From positions 28,524 through 92,523 of the forward strand of contig NZ_QMEU01000009.1 in assembly GCF_003284975.1 (NCBI RefSeq): a stretch of 64,000 bases of DNA. Direction: 5' to 3'. The stretch comes from Mycobacterium colombiense. Lineage in GTDB: Bacteria > Actinomycetota > Actinomycetes > Mycobacteriales > Mycobacteriaceae. Position numbers and translations under genes: made by a program. A model generated the notes under the pieces. That model made no database searches. It was not told the DNA's origin and saw only the letters and a list, made by a program, of their open reading frames with translations. Positions 10,298 through 23,900 of this stretch are shown in pieces (the first letter of the stretch is position 1; each line of letters begins with the position of its first letter).

Positions 10298-11806
10298 CTA
10301 AAGCTCCCCGGCATCGAGGGCCCCCTTGACCTCCTGCGCGCGAGCTACCTGCGCCGCGGTGTACCCGATTAGCAGCGCCACCCCACCCAGTAGCACGACC
10401 ACCCCGGCCAACCACAACAGGCCGTAGGTGTAGCCGCGGTCCAGCGCATGCAACTGGGCGGCATTCATGAACGTCACCGGACCGAGGGTGCCGCCGAGGC
10501 GCAGCGTGCGCGAGGTGATGGCGACCTGGATGACGACCAGCACCAGCGGTCCACCCAAGGTCTGCAGCATCATCGAAATCGCCGACGTGGGCCCGATCCG
10601 GTCCGAATCGACGGAGGCGATCACCGATAGCGTGAGCGAGACGAAGACCGCCCCGATGCCGATAGCGCCAATGACGAGCGGCAACACAAGATTCGGGAAG
10701 TACGGCGTGCCGCGGTTGAAGGTCGATCCGTATAGCGCCGCGCCCAGAATGAGGCCGCAGCTGGCGATTACGACCACCCGGGGCGGGAACCAGGTCACCA
10801 GCTTCGACGCCACGGCCACCCCGATGGCCATCGCGATGCCGAACGGGACGAAGGCGATGCCGGCGCGCAGCGGACTGTAGCCCATGATGGTCTGCACATA
10901 CAGGCCGACCACCACGGTCAGGGTGAAAAATATCCCGCCGGCAAGGAACATGGATGCGAATGTGGCCATCCGGTTGCGGTCGAAGAACAGGCTGACCGGC
11001 ACGAGGGGGTTCTCGGCCCTGCGCTCCACGACGAGGAACGCCACGAAAGCGGCCAGAGCCACCACGCCCGAACCGAGCGTGACGGCCGACAACCACCCCT
11101 TCTCCGGGCCGATCGAGAGGGCGAACACTGCGGCGGTACAGGTGAAGGTGGCCAGCACAGCCCCCGCGATGTCGAGCTTCAACCGCTCCTTCTGGGTTTC
11201 CGGCAACGTGTTGACGGCGAGGTAGATCACGGCCAGCCCGATCGGCACGTTCACCAAAAACGCCAGGCGCCACGACATGTCGGTGAGCGCCCCGCCCACC
11301 ACCAGGCCCAGCACCCCACCGAGACCAGACGTCGCGCCGAACACCGCCGTCGTAAAGTTACGTTGCGGCCCCGTCGGGAAAGTGGTCGCTATCAGCGCCA
11401 AAATCGTCGGTGTGGTGATTGCGGCGGCCCCGCCGTGCAGCAGCCGTGCTGATATCAGCACGCCCCCATCCCAGGCGACGCCGCACAGCATCGAGGCGAA
11501 AGTGAACAGCGCGACCCCGCCGATGAAAGCACGCTTGCGGCCGATAGCGTCACCCAGGCGGCCGCCCAGCAGCATCAGACCACCAAAGGTCAGCATGTAG
11601 GCGGTGATCACCCAACTCCGCGCGGCATCCGATAAGCCGAGCTCGTTCTGGATCCTGGGCAGCGCAAAGATCGCGACGGGGCCGTCCATCGACACCATCA
11701 GCTGTATGCCGCCGATCGCGACAACTACGGCGACGAACCGGCGAGACCGCAGCAGAGCCGGAAAGCGCCGCTTCGTATGGTGCAATGTGGTCGGTTCGAC
11801 GGACAT
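10298..11806 (-). CDS. MFS exporter, DHA2 (EmrB/QacA-like, 14-helix) family
   Basis: 502 residues with about 14 predicted hydrophobic helices. Family marks are SWVITAYMLTFGGLMLLGGR with GRLGDAIGRKR (motif A) after the second helix, and WRLAFLVNVPIGL between the central helices. DHA2 transporters export drugs, lipids and siderophores by proton antiport. The start is ATG at 11806; no good Shine-Dalgarno sequence is visible. The gene starts 188 bp after the NRPS stop and points the same way, so it may share the NRPS transcript. Export of the cluster product, or self-resistance, is the likely role. Confidence 0.92.
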   Translation of the reverse strand: MSVEPTTLHHTKRRFPALLRSRRFVAVVVAIGGIQLMVSMDGPVAIFALPRIQNELGLSDAARSWVITAYMLTFGGLMLLGGRLGDAIGRKRAFIGGVALFTFASMLCGVAWDGGVLISARLLHGGAAAITTPTILALIATTFPTGPQRNFTTAVFGATSGLGGVLGLVVGGALTDMSWRLAFLVNVPIGLAVIYLAVNTLPETQKERLKLDIAGAVLATFTCTAAVFALSIGPEKGWLSAVTLGSGVVALAAFVAFLVVERRAENPLVPVSLFFDRNRMATFASMFLAGGIFFTLTVVVGLYVQTIMGYSPLRAGIAFVPFGIAMAIGVAVASKLVTWFPPRVVVIASCGLILGAALYGSTFNRGTPYFPNLVLPLVIGAIGIGAVFVSLTLSVIASVDSDRIGPTSAISMMLQTLGGPLVLVVIQVAITSRTLRLGGTLGPVTFMNAAQLHALDRGYTYGLLWLAGVVVLLGGVALLIGYTAAQVARAQEVKGALDAGEL

Positions 11807-11994
11807 CTTGAACCGCTACTTCGCCGCGTCGCCATAGCGCCAAATGCGCGTTCGGAGAGCGAATCCCTGCGTCTGGGTATCACTCACCGCGTCGCGACCA
11901 AACAGACCCTTCTCGACTTTTCGCATGGAACCCAGCTCTTTCGTGAGTGTGATGTCGATATTGCCCAGGTGCGTTCAAGGCGCTTTTGGTGCGT

Positions 11995-14900
11995 TTAATC
12001 TATGCGCGCAGGCTCGGTTTCCATCAGGGCTTTGATGTGTGGTCCGTACTGGAAGAGTGATTCGGCAGTCAACATTTCCAGGTGCGCGCATTCGATCGGG
12101 TAGCTGTTGATGTCACCAGAAACGTAGGGTCGCCAACTTTGCGTAGGACACGAGCCCCGATCGCCCTTATCCCGCATAGCGGAGAATAGGGTTATATCCC
12201 CATCGAAGACGCCGGGTTCGTGGACTTGAGCCAATGCCTGGTTACGGTTGATGTTCTGAACACCGAAATCCACAAGTTGCTTGTACCGAGCAAATTCGAC
12301 GATTCCTTGTTCGCGAAGGAGCGCTTCCACCCGTTCAACGGTGAGCGGCTCGTTCTGTTCGGGAACATCTATACGACACAGTCGCAAGACCTCTTCTAGC
12401 ACGTCCTGTTCGCCCACATTCGGCAGGTCGACGCCGCTGTCGGTGACGAGTAAAGCGTCGAGAAGGACGAGGTGTGCGATTACGCATCCGCGCCGCTGCA
12501 GCTCGATGGCAATTTCATGCGCGACAATGCCGCCAAACGACCAGCCGAGAAGGTTGTAGGGCCCGGTTGGATCAACCCCTTGGATCCGGTCGGCGTAGGT
12601 TACCGCCATCTCGCGGATCGACTCAGGTTCGGCCTCGCCATTTTGCGGGGTTTGTTGAATGCCAATGATCGGGCAGTCCAAGTAATCACCCAGAGCGTAA
12701 TACGGCCAGACCAGCCCGCCCGCGGGATGGATGCAGAACAGCGGGCGGCCCGCGCCCTGTTTGAGGAACTCAACGGGGACCAGTTCCACTTCGGCGGTAT
12801 CTTGGTCCAATTGCTGGCTCAAGCTTCTCACGGACGGCGCCAGGAATAGTGTGCGCACCGCGAGGTTGGCGTCCAGGCTGGTGTTGATCGCGGCGATCAG
12901 GCGCATCGCCGACAGCGAATCCCCGCCCAAATCGAAGAAGGAGTCGTCGACCCCGACCCGTTCGAGGCCGAGTATTTGGGCGTAAATGCCGGCCATGATC
13001 TCCTCGGTGGGGGTGGTTGGGGCGCAATAGCGATCGCCCCGTTGGTATTCCGGCGCCGGCAGGGCGCGGGTGTCAAGTTTGCCGTTGCCCGTCAGGGGCA
13101 GTGCGTCAAGCACCACGACTGCGGCGGGCACCATGTAGCCCGGGAGTCGCTGCATGAGCTTTGTGCGGGTGTCGACCGGATCTGCGGTGCCGGTGATGTA
13201 GCCGATCAGGCGTTTGTCACCGGGGCGGTCCTCGCGCGCGATCACCGCCGCTTGATCTACCCCGTCGATTGCGGCCAGGGCGGCGCGGACTTCTCCGAGT
13301 TCGATGCGGTAACCCCGGATTTTGACTTGCTCGTCGGCGCGGCCCAGGTACTGCAGTTGCCCGTCGGGGCCCCACTTCACCAGGTCTCCGGTGCGATACA
13401 TCCGTGTCCCCGGTGCCCCGAACGGGCAGGCAACAAACCGCGATGCGGTCAATCCCGCGCGGAACATATAGCCGACCCCGACTCCGACACCGGCCACATA
13501 CAACTCCCCGACCACCCCGACCGGCACCGGACGCGCCCACTGATCCAGCACGAACAACGCGGCACCTGGGAGCGGTGAGCCGATCGGCGGCGCACCTGAA
13601 CCGGCGACCAACGGCGCACTCCTGGAGGCACACACCGTGGTCTCGGTCGGGCCGTATTCATTGACCATCAGCCGCCCCGGCGCCCACTGATCCACCACCT
13701 CGGCCGGGCAGGCCTCACCGGCCACCAGTAACGCCATCGACTCCAAGCCCTCAGGGGAGAGCATCGCCAGCGGAGACGGCGACTGACTCGACACACTGAC
13801 CTGTTCGGCGACGAGCAAGGCATGCAAGTCTTCGGCCGAGCGTGTCACCGACTCGGGCACCACCACCAGCCGTCCCCCATGCAGCAACGTACGCCACATC
13901 TCTTCGACCGAGGCGTCGAAGGCCAAGGAATGCCCCAGCGTCGACGGCCCTGCCGGCAGGTGGATATCCGGCGGCCCGAACATCTGGGTGACGTTGTGGT
14001 GGGTGATGGCAACGCCTTTGGGCACACCGGTGGTGCCAGAGGTGTAGATGAGGTAGGCGATGTCGTCGGGCGCCGGCGCGGACAGGTCGGTGCACGGGTA
14101 GCTGTTGATGCCGGGGTCGTTGACGTCGATGACCACCAAGTCGCACGAGTACTCACCGAACCGATCGGTGAGCTCGGTGGTAGTGAGCGCGGCGATCGGC
14201 GCGACATCGGCCAGGATGAATTCGATTCGCGCGTCGGGATGCGCGGGGTCGATCGGCAGGTAGGCCGCCCCGGTCTTGAGCACCGCCAGGATCGCCACGA
14301 TCGCCTCGGTGCAACGGGAAAACAGCAGTGCCACAGTCTGTCCCGGGCCCGCCCCGTGGCCGGCCAGCAGATGCGCCAACCGGTCAGCTGCGTGGTCGAG
14401 GTCTCGGTAGGTCATCGAGTCGCCGTCGCAGGTGATCGCCACCGCCTCGGGCGTACGCGCCACCTGCGCAGCGAACAGCGTCGGAATCGACACCGCGGTG
14501 GACTGCGCCGCGGTCAACGCGGCCCGGTTGCCGATCCCGTCGAGGTGGGCGTGCTCACGCTCGTCGAGCAGATCGACCGCTGACAACTGCCGGCTGGGGT
14601 CGGCACTCACGGCCGCCAACACTCGGCGCAACCGCTCGATCAACGCCTCGATGCTGGCCGCATCGAACACGTCGGTGCGATACTCCACCGACCCGCCGAT
14701 CCCGGCCGGCTGGCCGGCCTCGGCGAAACGTTCGGCCAGCGTGAATGTCAGATCCATGCGGGCGACCCGCGTGTCCGCCGATAGCGGCGTGACCTGCAAA
14801 TCACCCAAAGCAAGCCCAGCGGCCAGGTCATTGTCGGGCCCGGCGAAGTTTTGCCAGGCCAGCGCCACCTGCACCAGCGGGTGATGGGCCAGGCTGCGGG

Positions 14901-17900
14901 TGGGGTTGAGCCGCTCGACGAGTAACTCGAAGGGCACATCCTGGTGCTCGTAGGCGGCCAGGCTGCGGGCGCGCACCTGGTCGAGGGCTTCGGTGAAGCT
15001 GGGATCACCCGACAAATCGACCCGCAGCACCAAGGTATTGACGAAGAATCCCACCAGCTCATCGAGCGCGGGATCGTCACGCCCGGCGATCGCGAACCCG
15101 ACCGCCACATCATTGCTGGTGCTGAGCTTGGCCAGCAGCACCGCCAGGGCGGCCTGAATCACCATGAAGCTCGTCGCGTTGTGCTCGCGAGCGACCCGAC
15201 GAATCTGCTGCTGCAGCTCGGCGGGCCAGTCCACCATCACACTGGCGCCGCGGTAATCGGCCACCGGCGGGTAGGGCCGATCGGTGGGCAATGCCAGGCG
15301 TTCGGGCAGCCCGGCCAGTTCCTGTTCCCAATAAGCCAGCTGCGCAGCAATCGGGCTGTCGGCATCGGCCACGTCCCCGAGCTGTGCGCGCTGCCACAAC
15401 GTGTAATCGACATACTGCACCGCCAACGGCGCCCAACCCGGCGCCCGCCCCGCACACCGGCTGGCATAGGCCACCCCCAAATCAGCCACCAGGGGGGCCA
15501 TCGACAAGCCGTCGCCGGCGATATGGTGCATCACGGCCACCAGCACGTGCTCGTCCTCAGCGACGCGGAAAAGCTTTGCCCGCAAAGGGATCTCGGTGGC
15601 CAACTCAAACGAGTGCCGCACCGTGGGGTCGATGGCATCCTGCAGCCGATCCGCCGACCAGCCGGTGGCATCGACGACCTGCCAGCCGAAGTCGGCCCGC
15701 TCGGCAGGGATCACTACCTGGCGTGGTGTCCCGTCGACCGCGGGGAACAAGGTGCGCAGGCTTTGCTGGCGAGCCACCACATCGGCCAGGGCCGCCCCCA
15801 ACGCATCTGCATCCAGGCGCCCACTGAGCCGCAACGCCGCAGCCATGTTGTAGACGGGTGACGGCCCCAGCAATTGATCGATGAACCACAACCGCTGCTG
15901 GGCAAACGACAACGGCACCACCGCAGGCCGCTCGAGGGCCACCAACGGCTCGCGCCGAGCCCCGTCGACACCCACACGCAACGCCAACTGGGCCACCGTT
16001 GGCGCCTCGAACACCGTGCGCACCGACAACTCGGCGCCCAAACCCGTCTCGATCGCGGCGACCAGACGCATCGCCAACAACGAATCCCCACCCGAATCGA
16101 AGAACGAGTCATCGACACCGACCTCGTCGGTCCCCAACACCTCGGCGAACACGCCGGCCAAGATCTCCTCGACCGGGCTGGCCGGAGCGCGATAACCGGC
16201 GTTCTGATACGCCGGCGCCGGCAGGGCGCGGGTATCGAGTTTGCCATTGGGCGTGAGCGGCAGCGCCGCCAACACCACGACCGCGGCCGGCACCATATAC
16301 TCCGGCAACCGTTCGCCCAGCGCGGTGCGTAGCTCGGCCGGGCTGGCCGTCCCGGTGACATAGCCGACCAGGCGTTTGTCGCCCGGGCGGTCCTCGCGGG
16401 CTACCACGACCGCCTGCTGCACCCCGTCCAGCGCTGCCAGAGCCGCCTGGACCTCCCCCAGTTCGATGCGATACCCGCGGATCTTGACCTGCTCATCAGC
16501 ACGTCCCAAATAGCGCAGCTGCTCATCAGCACCCCACCACACCAAATCTCCGGTGCGATACATCCGCTGCCCCGGCGCCCCGAACGGGCACGCCACAAAC
16601 CGCGACCCGGTCAACGAAGACCGGCCCACATATCCGTTCGCCAGCCCCCCACCGGCCACGTACAACTCCCCGACGACTCCCACCGGAACCGGCCGCAGCC
16701 AGGCATCCAGCACAAACAACGCCGCCCCTGACACCGGCGCGCCGATCGGCACCACACCCGAACCCGCCGCCAGCGGCGCGCTCATCGCGGCATAAATCGT
16801 GACCTCGGTCGGGCCATAGGCATTGACCATCACCCGCCCCGGCGCCCAGCGATCCACCACCTCGGCCGAGCAGGCCTCACCACCCACCAGCAGCGCCACC
16901 GACTCCAATCCCTCAACCGGCAACGCCGCCACCGCCGACGGTGTCTGGGTCAACACGCTGACCTGCTCCGCCACCATCAGGGCATGAAACTCTTCCGGGG
17001 AACTCGTCACCGACTCGGGCACCACCACTAGGCGCCCACCGTGCAACAACGCGCCCCAGATCTCCCACACCGAGAAGTCAAAGACATAGGGATGGCACTG
17101 CGTCCACACTCGTCCGGTCGGCAGGCCGGCGTTCAATGACTCCACGTGCTGGGTGAGGTTGTGATGGGTGATCGCCACTCCCTTCGGCACCCCGGTGGTG
17201 CCCGAGGTGTAGATCAAATAGGCGATGTCGTCGGGGGCCGGCCCCGGCACACCCGTGCTCGGGTAGATGTCCACGCGGGGATCGTCGACATCGATGACCA
17301 GCAGCTGACGCTCGTCGAGACGCACCCGCAGGTCCGCCGTGGTGATCGCCGCGATCGGCTGAGCGTCGTCGAGCAGGAATCCGATCCGCTCCGCCGGCGC
17401 CGCCGGGTCGATCGGCAGATACGCCGCCCCGGCCTTGAGCACCGCCAGAATCGCCACGACCGCCTCCATCGACCGGGAAAGCAGCAGCGCTACAGGCGTC
17501 CCCGCGCCCACTCCTTCGGCTAGCAAGAAGTGCGCCAGCCGGTTCGACGACTCATCAAGCTCGCGGTAGGTCATAGAGCGGCCTGCACACGTCACCGCCA
17601 CCGCCTCCGGTGCGCGAGTCACCTGCGCGGCGAACAACACCGGGATCGACACCCGCGGCAGTGCGGGTCGGGTCAACGCCGCCCGGTTACCGATTTGATC
17701 CAATCGGGCATGCTCACCCTCGCCGAGCAAATCCACCGACGACAGCCGCCGGGTGGGATCGGCGGTCATGGCCACCAACACCCGCTCCAACCGCTCGATC
17801 AACGCCTCGATGCTGGCCGCGTCGAACACGTCGGTGCGATATTCGACCGTCCCGGAAATCCCGGCGGGCTCACCGGCCTCGGTCCAGCACTCTTTGAGGA

Positions 17901-20900
17901 AGAAGACCACATCCATCTTCGCGGTTTGGGTATCACCGACCAGCGGCGTGACCTGAAGATCGCCCAAATTCAGCCCGGTCGCGGGGACATCGATCTGCCC
18001 GGGGAAGTTGTTCCAGGCGAACACCACCTGAACCAGCGGGTGATGGGCCAGCGACCGCGCGGGGTTGAGCCGCTCGACGAGCACCTCGAAGGGCACGTCT
18101 TGGTGCTCGTAGGCGGCCAGGCTGCGTGCCCGCACCTGGGCCAGCAGCTCCGCCACGGTCGGATCGCCGGTGAGATCGACGCGCAGCACCAGGGTGTTGA
18201 CGAAAAAGCCCACCAGCTCATCCAGTGCGGGATCGCGGCGCCCGGCGATCGGGAATCCCACTGCCACATCGCTGCTGGCGCTGAGCTTGGACAGCACCAC
18301 AGCGAGGGCGGCCTGCGTGACCATGAAACCGGTTGCGTTGTGCTCGCGGCCCACTCGGGCAACCTGCTGCTGCAACAGCGCCGGCCACTGCACCGCCACC
18401 CTGGCGCCGCGCTGATCGGCCACCGCCGGGTAGGGCCGATCGGTGGGCAGCTGCAGCCGCTCGGGCATCCCGGCCAACGCCTGCTCCCAGTAGGCCACCT
18501 GCGCGGCGATGCGGCTTTCAGTGTCATCGAGATCGCCGAACTGCGCGCGTTGCCACAGCGTGTAATCGACGTACTGCACCGGCAATGGCGCCCAGCCCGG
18601 GGGTTGCCCCTCGCACCGGCTGGCATAGGCCACCCCTAGGTCGCGCACCAGCCGGGTCGTCGACCAACCATCGGCGGCGATCTCGTGCACCACCGCCACC
18701 ACCACGTGTTCATCCTCGGCAATGCGGAAAAGTTTTGCCCGCAAAGGGATTTCGGCGGCCAGGTCAAATCCGTAGCTCACCGTGGCGCGGATAGCCTCCT
18801 GCAGCCGGCCTGCCGGCCAGCCGGTGGCGTCGACTACGTCCCAACCGAAGTCGGCTTGCGCGGCGGGCACCACCAGCTGCCGCGGTATCCCCTCGACCGC
18901 CGGGAACAGGGTGCGCAGGCTCTCGTGGCGGCCCACCACATCAACCAGTGCCGCACCCAGCGCGTCCACGTCAAGTGGCCCGGCCAGCCGCAACGGCAGT
19001 ACCACGTTGTACAGCGGTGAGGGCCCCTGCAACTGGTCGATAAACCATAACCGGCTCTGGGCAAACGACAACGGAACCACCGCCGGCCGCTCAACCGGCA
19101 TCAGCGGCTCCAGGCCCCCGCCCTCACCGACATGGGACGCCAACTGGGCCACCGTGGGCGCCTCGAACACCGCACGCACCGAAACATCGGCATCCAGACG
19201 GGTGTTCACCGCGGCGATCAAACGCATCGCCGACAGGGAATCCCCACCCAGGTCGAAGAACGAGTCGTCGACTCCGATCTTGTCGATCCCGAGCACCTCG
19301 GCATAGATGCCGGCGAGGATTTTTTCGGTCTGGGTCTGGGGCGCCCGGAAGGCTGTGGTGGCAAACACCGGTGCCGGCAAGGCTTTACGGTCGATCTTGC
19401 CCGAGGTCGTCATCGGGAACTCGTCGAGCACCACGATATGCGTCGGCACCATGTATTCGGGCAACCACGCGCTCAATTGCTGACGCACCGCGGTGATTTT
19501 GGTGTTGGTCTGCGGGTCGTTGGCGTAACCGGTGACCCGGTGGGGCCCGTCAGCAGGCAGATACAGATCGGTCAGCGCCGACGTCTGCTCAGCGTCCGCC
19601 GCAGCGATGAACACCGCATCCACGGTGCCCGGTTGGGCACCCCACGTGACGGCGACGTGATATCCGGCGCTCTCCCCAAGACGGTGCAGTTGTTCGGGGA
19701 CAACGGCATCGGCGCCGTCGGCGAGGGCCAGTGCGTCCTTTAGGGACAGCCCGTCGACAAGGGCTTGTTCGATGTGGACGTCGCTGATAAGTCCGGCGCG
19801 GGGGATCTCGGTGACGCGAACGGTGTCGGGACGCTGCGCCACCAACCGGTCGCGTAGCCCGCCCAGGCCCGCACACTGGGTCCACGCCCAGCTGTCGGCG
19901 CCGGCCAGTGAGCGCACCGGCGCGGGGGATTTACGGACGACGAGGTCGTAACGATAGCGGTTGAGTTCGTTGTCGGCCATCCCGCGCTTGACTTCAATAT
20001 CCAGCCCGGCCGTCGACGGGTGGCCAGCAGCCCAGGTGGTGAAAAACTCTGGGGCCAGCAACAATTCGGCTTCGCCGAGTACGGCGCGCTGAACTCGTTG
20101 GCGAATCTCGTCGGCGTCGGCGATGTCGGTGGCGCTGCGGGCGAGCGCGATCCCGGTTTGAAACGCGCCCTGCAGACTGTGGTTGCGCACATCGCCGATA
20201 AACAGTGCCCCGCCCGGTGCCAGCAATCGCATCGCCACCGCCAGCACGTCGGTCAGATACCGCGCGCTCGGGAAGTACTGGACCACCGAGTTGAGCACCA
20301 CGAGATCGAAGTGGCCTTCCGGCAGCCCAGCGGCGACATCGGCGGGCTGCACCTGCAACCGCACCCGATCGCCCCACGACCGTCCGGCCACGGCGGCCTG
20401 CAGCCGCCGGATCGTCGGCGCGGAGAAGTCCGTCGCCCAATACTCGGAACACATCGGGGCCACCTGGGAAAGCAATAGCCCCGAGCCCACGCCGATCTCC
20501 AGCACCCGCGCGGGATGCAGTCGAAGGATCCGATCCACCGTGGCCGAACGCCACTCTTCCATCTCTTCGAGCGGAATCGGATCGTCGGTGTAGCTGCTGT
20601 TCCAGCCGCGGAAGTCCATGCCGAACTCCGGCGCCTCCACGTCAGCGCCATACGCCTCGTCGTACAGCTGTTGCCACGCTTCGACGGTTTCGGCGTCGTG
20701 CTCGGCCGTCGTGGTCTGCTCGAGGGTCACATAGGCGACCAGATGCGAGCCGGTTTTGCTCTCATGCACGGTCGCGGCCGCGCGCGTGACCTGCGGGCAG
20801 CCCAGCAAGGTGTTTTCGATTTCGCCCAGTTCGATGCGGTGTCCACGCAGCTTGATCTGTGCGTCGGCACGGCCGAGATATTCCAGGGTTCCGTCGGGTG

Positions 20901-23900
20901 CCCAGCGCACCAGATCGCCGGTGCGATACAGCCGCGCGCCCGCAGGCCCGTAGGGATCCGCCACGAATCGTTCCGCGGTCAATTCCGCCCGGCCCAGGTA
21001 GCCGCACGCCACCGCCGGTCCGCCCAGATACAGGTCACCGACCACCCCGATCGGGGCGGGGTTCAGCCGCGCGTCGAGCACCAGTGCGCGCATCCCCTGG
21101 AGCGGGGTGCCGATGCGGACCGGCTGCCCCGCCAGCAGCGGCGCAGTGGTGGCCCAGATCGTGGCCTCGGTGGGACCATAGCCGTTGAACATGCACCGCC
21201 CCGGCGCCCACGCGGTCACCAACTCGTCCGGGCAGGCCTCACCACCGACGATCAGCGTGGACAATCCAGCCAGCCGGGTTCGATCCAGCGTCGAGAGCAG
21301 CGTCGGGGTCATCACCGCGGCGTTGACCCGATGCTCCTCCAGCAAGGCGGTCAGCGCCTCGCCGGCAAAGACCTCCGGCGGCGCAACCACCAACGCGCCC
21401 CGCGCTCCCACCGCGACCAATAGCTCGCCGAGCGCGGCGTCAAATGTCGGGGAGAGCACCGCCAGCATCCGGGCGTGCTCGCCCATGCCGAATACCTCGC
21501 GGTGCGCCGCGGCCACCCCGGGCAGACCGCCGTGGGTGACCGCCACACCCTTGGGGGTGCCGGTGGACCCCGACGTGAAGATCACATAGGCGGTGTTATC
21601 CGGTCCCAGCGACGCCAGCCGGTCGGCGTCGGTGATCGCCCCCGCGCACCGCCCAGACAGGTCCAGGCCGTCCATGCGCAGCACCGCGCGCGTCCCGGCC
21701 CCGGCCACGACGTCGGCATCGCGGGTCAGGACGCACACCGCGTCCACCGTGTCCAGCACCGTGGTGATCCGCTCGACGGGGTGAGTGGGATCGACCGGCA
21801 CATACACGCCGCCGGCTTTCTGCACCGCCCACCACGCCACCACCAGCTCCGTGGACCGGCCGATCGCCACGCCGACGGCGCGTTCCGGACCCACTCCTGC
21901 CTCGATCAGCACTCGCGCCAGCCGCGTCGATGACTGGTCGAGTTCGCGATAGGACAGGTTCCGGGCATGATCGACGACCGCCACCGCGTCCGGGTCGGCG
22001 GCCACCGCCGCTGCCAACAACTCCGGCGCTACTCCCGTCGGCGCCTCGACGCCGGCGCCAGACCACCGCGAGAGCACCAAATCCCGCTCCCCGGGATCCA
22101 GCAACGCCAGGTCGCCCACCACCACCGACGCGTCCGCTACGACCGCTTCGATCACCCGCTCAAACCACGTGACGAAGCGCTCGATGGTGACCCGGTCGTA
22201 CAGATCGGTCGCGTAGGTCACGACGCCGGCGGCCATCGGCGCGGTCGGGTCCTCGGAGGGCACCTCCCGCAGATCGACGTCCAGGTCGAACTTGGCGGTG
22301 CGGCTGTCCACCGCGAGTGGCTCGACGCTGAGCCCGTCCAGAGCCACGTCGGGGCGCACATTGTTCTGGAAGGCCAAGGCCACCTGGAACAGCGGATGAT
22401 GCGCCGTGGAGCGCACCGGGTTGAGCTGCTCGACCAGCCGCTCGAAGGGCAGATCCTGGTTGCTGTAGGCGTCCAGCGCCTTCTGACGCACGCCCTCGAG
22501 CACCTCGCTGAACCGGTTCGCGGGTGTCACACCCACCCGCAACACCCACGTGTTGACGAAGAACCCGACCAGCTCATCGAGCGCCGCATCCATCCGGCCG
22601 GCGATCGGGGTGCCGATCGCGAGGTCTTCGCCGGCCCCGGCCCGGTGCAACACCACCGCCATGGCAGCCTGCAACACCATCGAGGCGGTCGCATTATGCG
22701 CAGCCGCCAACGCCTTGATTCCGGCCCACAGCCGCGGATCGAGGTGCACGTCCACCGCATCGCCGCGGTAGCTCGGCACCGGCGGGCGCGCCCGGTCCGC
22801 CGGCAGCGACGCCACCTCGGGTAGATCGGCCAACTCCTGCCGCCAGTACGCCAGCTGCCCGGCGATCACGCTGTCGGGATCGGACTCGACGCCCAACCAT
22901 TCCCGTTGCCAGAGCGTGTAATCGGCGTACTGCACCGGCAACGGCGCCAACTGCAGGGTCTGGCCCTGCCGGCGCGCCCGGTATGCCTCGCCGATATCTC
23001 TGGCCATCGGCGCCAGGGACCACCCGTCACACGCGATGTGGTGCACCACAATTCCCACGACATGCTGCTCCGGGCTCACCGCATAGATCTGCGCCCGAAT
23101 CGGGATCTCGGTTGCCAGGTCAAACCGATGGCCGGCCAGCCCCACCAGCTCGCCGACCAGATCCTGCTCCGCCAACGACACGACTGCCGGGCTCCCGCGA
23201 CGCCACATCCCCGCCTCGGCCGGCAGTACCTGCTGGAACGGCACACCGTCGATATCCGGAAATATGGTGCGCAGCGTCTCGTGGCGGGCGATCACGTCAT
23301 CGATTGCCGCCGCCAGCGCCTCGACGTCCAGCAACCCGCTGATCCGAAACGCGGTCGGCATGTTGTAGGTCGTCACCCCGCCCTCGAATCGGTCGAGGAA
23401 CCACAACCGGCTCTGGGCATACGACAGCGGCACCACCGTGGGCCGCTCGCCGGCCACCAGCGGCTTACGCCCATTCCCGGCCCCGCCGATACGGGGCGCC
23501 AACTGGGCGATCGTGGGCGACTCGAACACCGTGCGTACCGCAAGGCCGGCGTCCAGGGATTTGTTGATGGCGGCGATGACCCGCATGGCAGACAGCGAAT
23601 CCCCGCCCAGGTCGAAGAAGGAGTCATCGACCCCGACCCGGTCGAGCCCGAGCACCTGGGCGTAGATGCCGGCCAGGATCTCCTCGGTGAGAGTAGCCGG
23701 GGCGCGGTACCGATCACCCTCCCCGTATTCGGGCGCCGGCAAGGCCCGGGTATCCAGCTTGCCGTTGACCGTGAGCGGCAGCGCATCGATCACCACCACC
23801 GCCGCCGGCACCATGTAGGCCGGAAGCCGCTGACCCAGCCATGCCCGAACCTCGGCCGGGTCAGCGGTTCCGGTGACATAACCCACCAGCCGCTTGTCGC

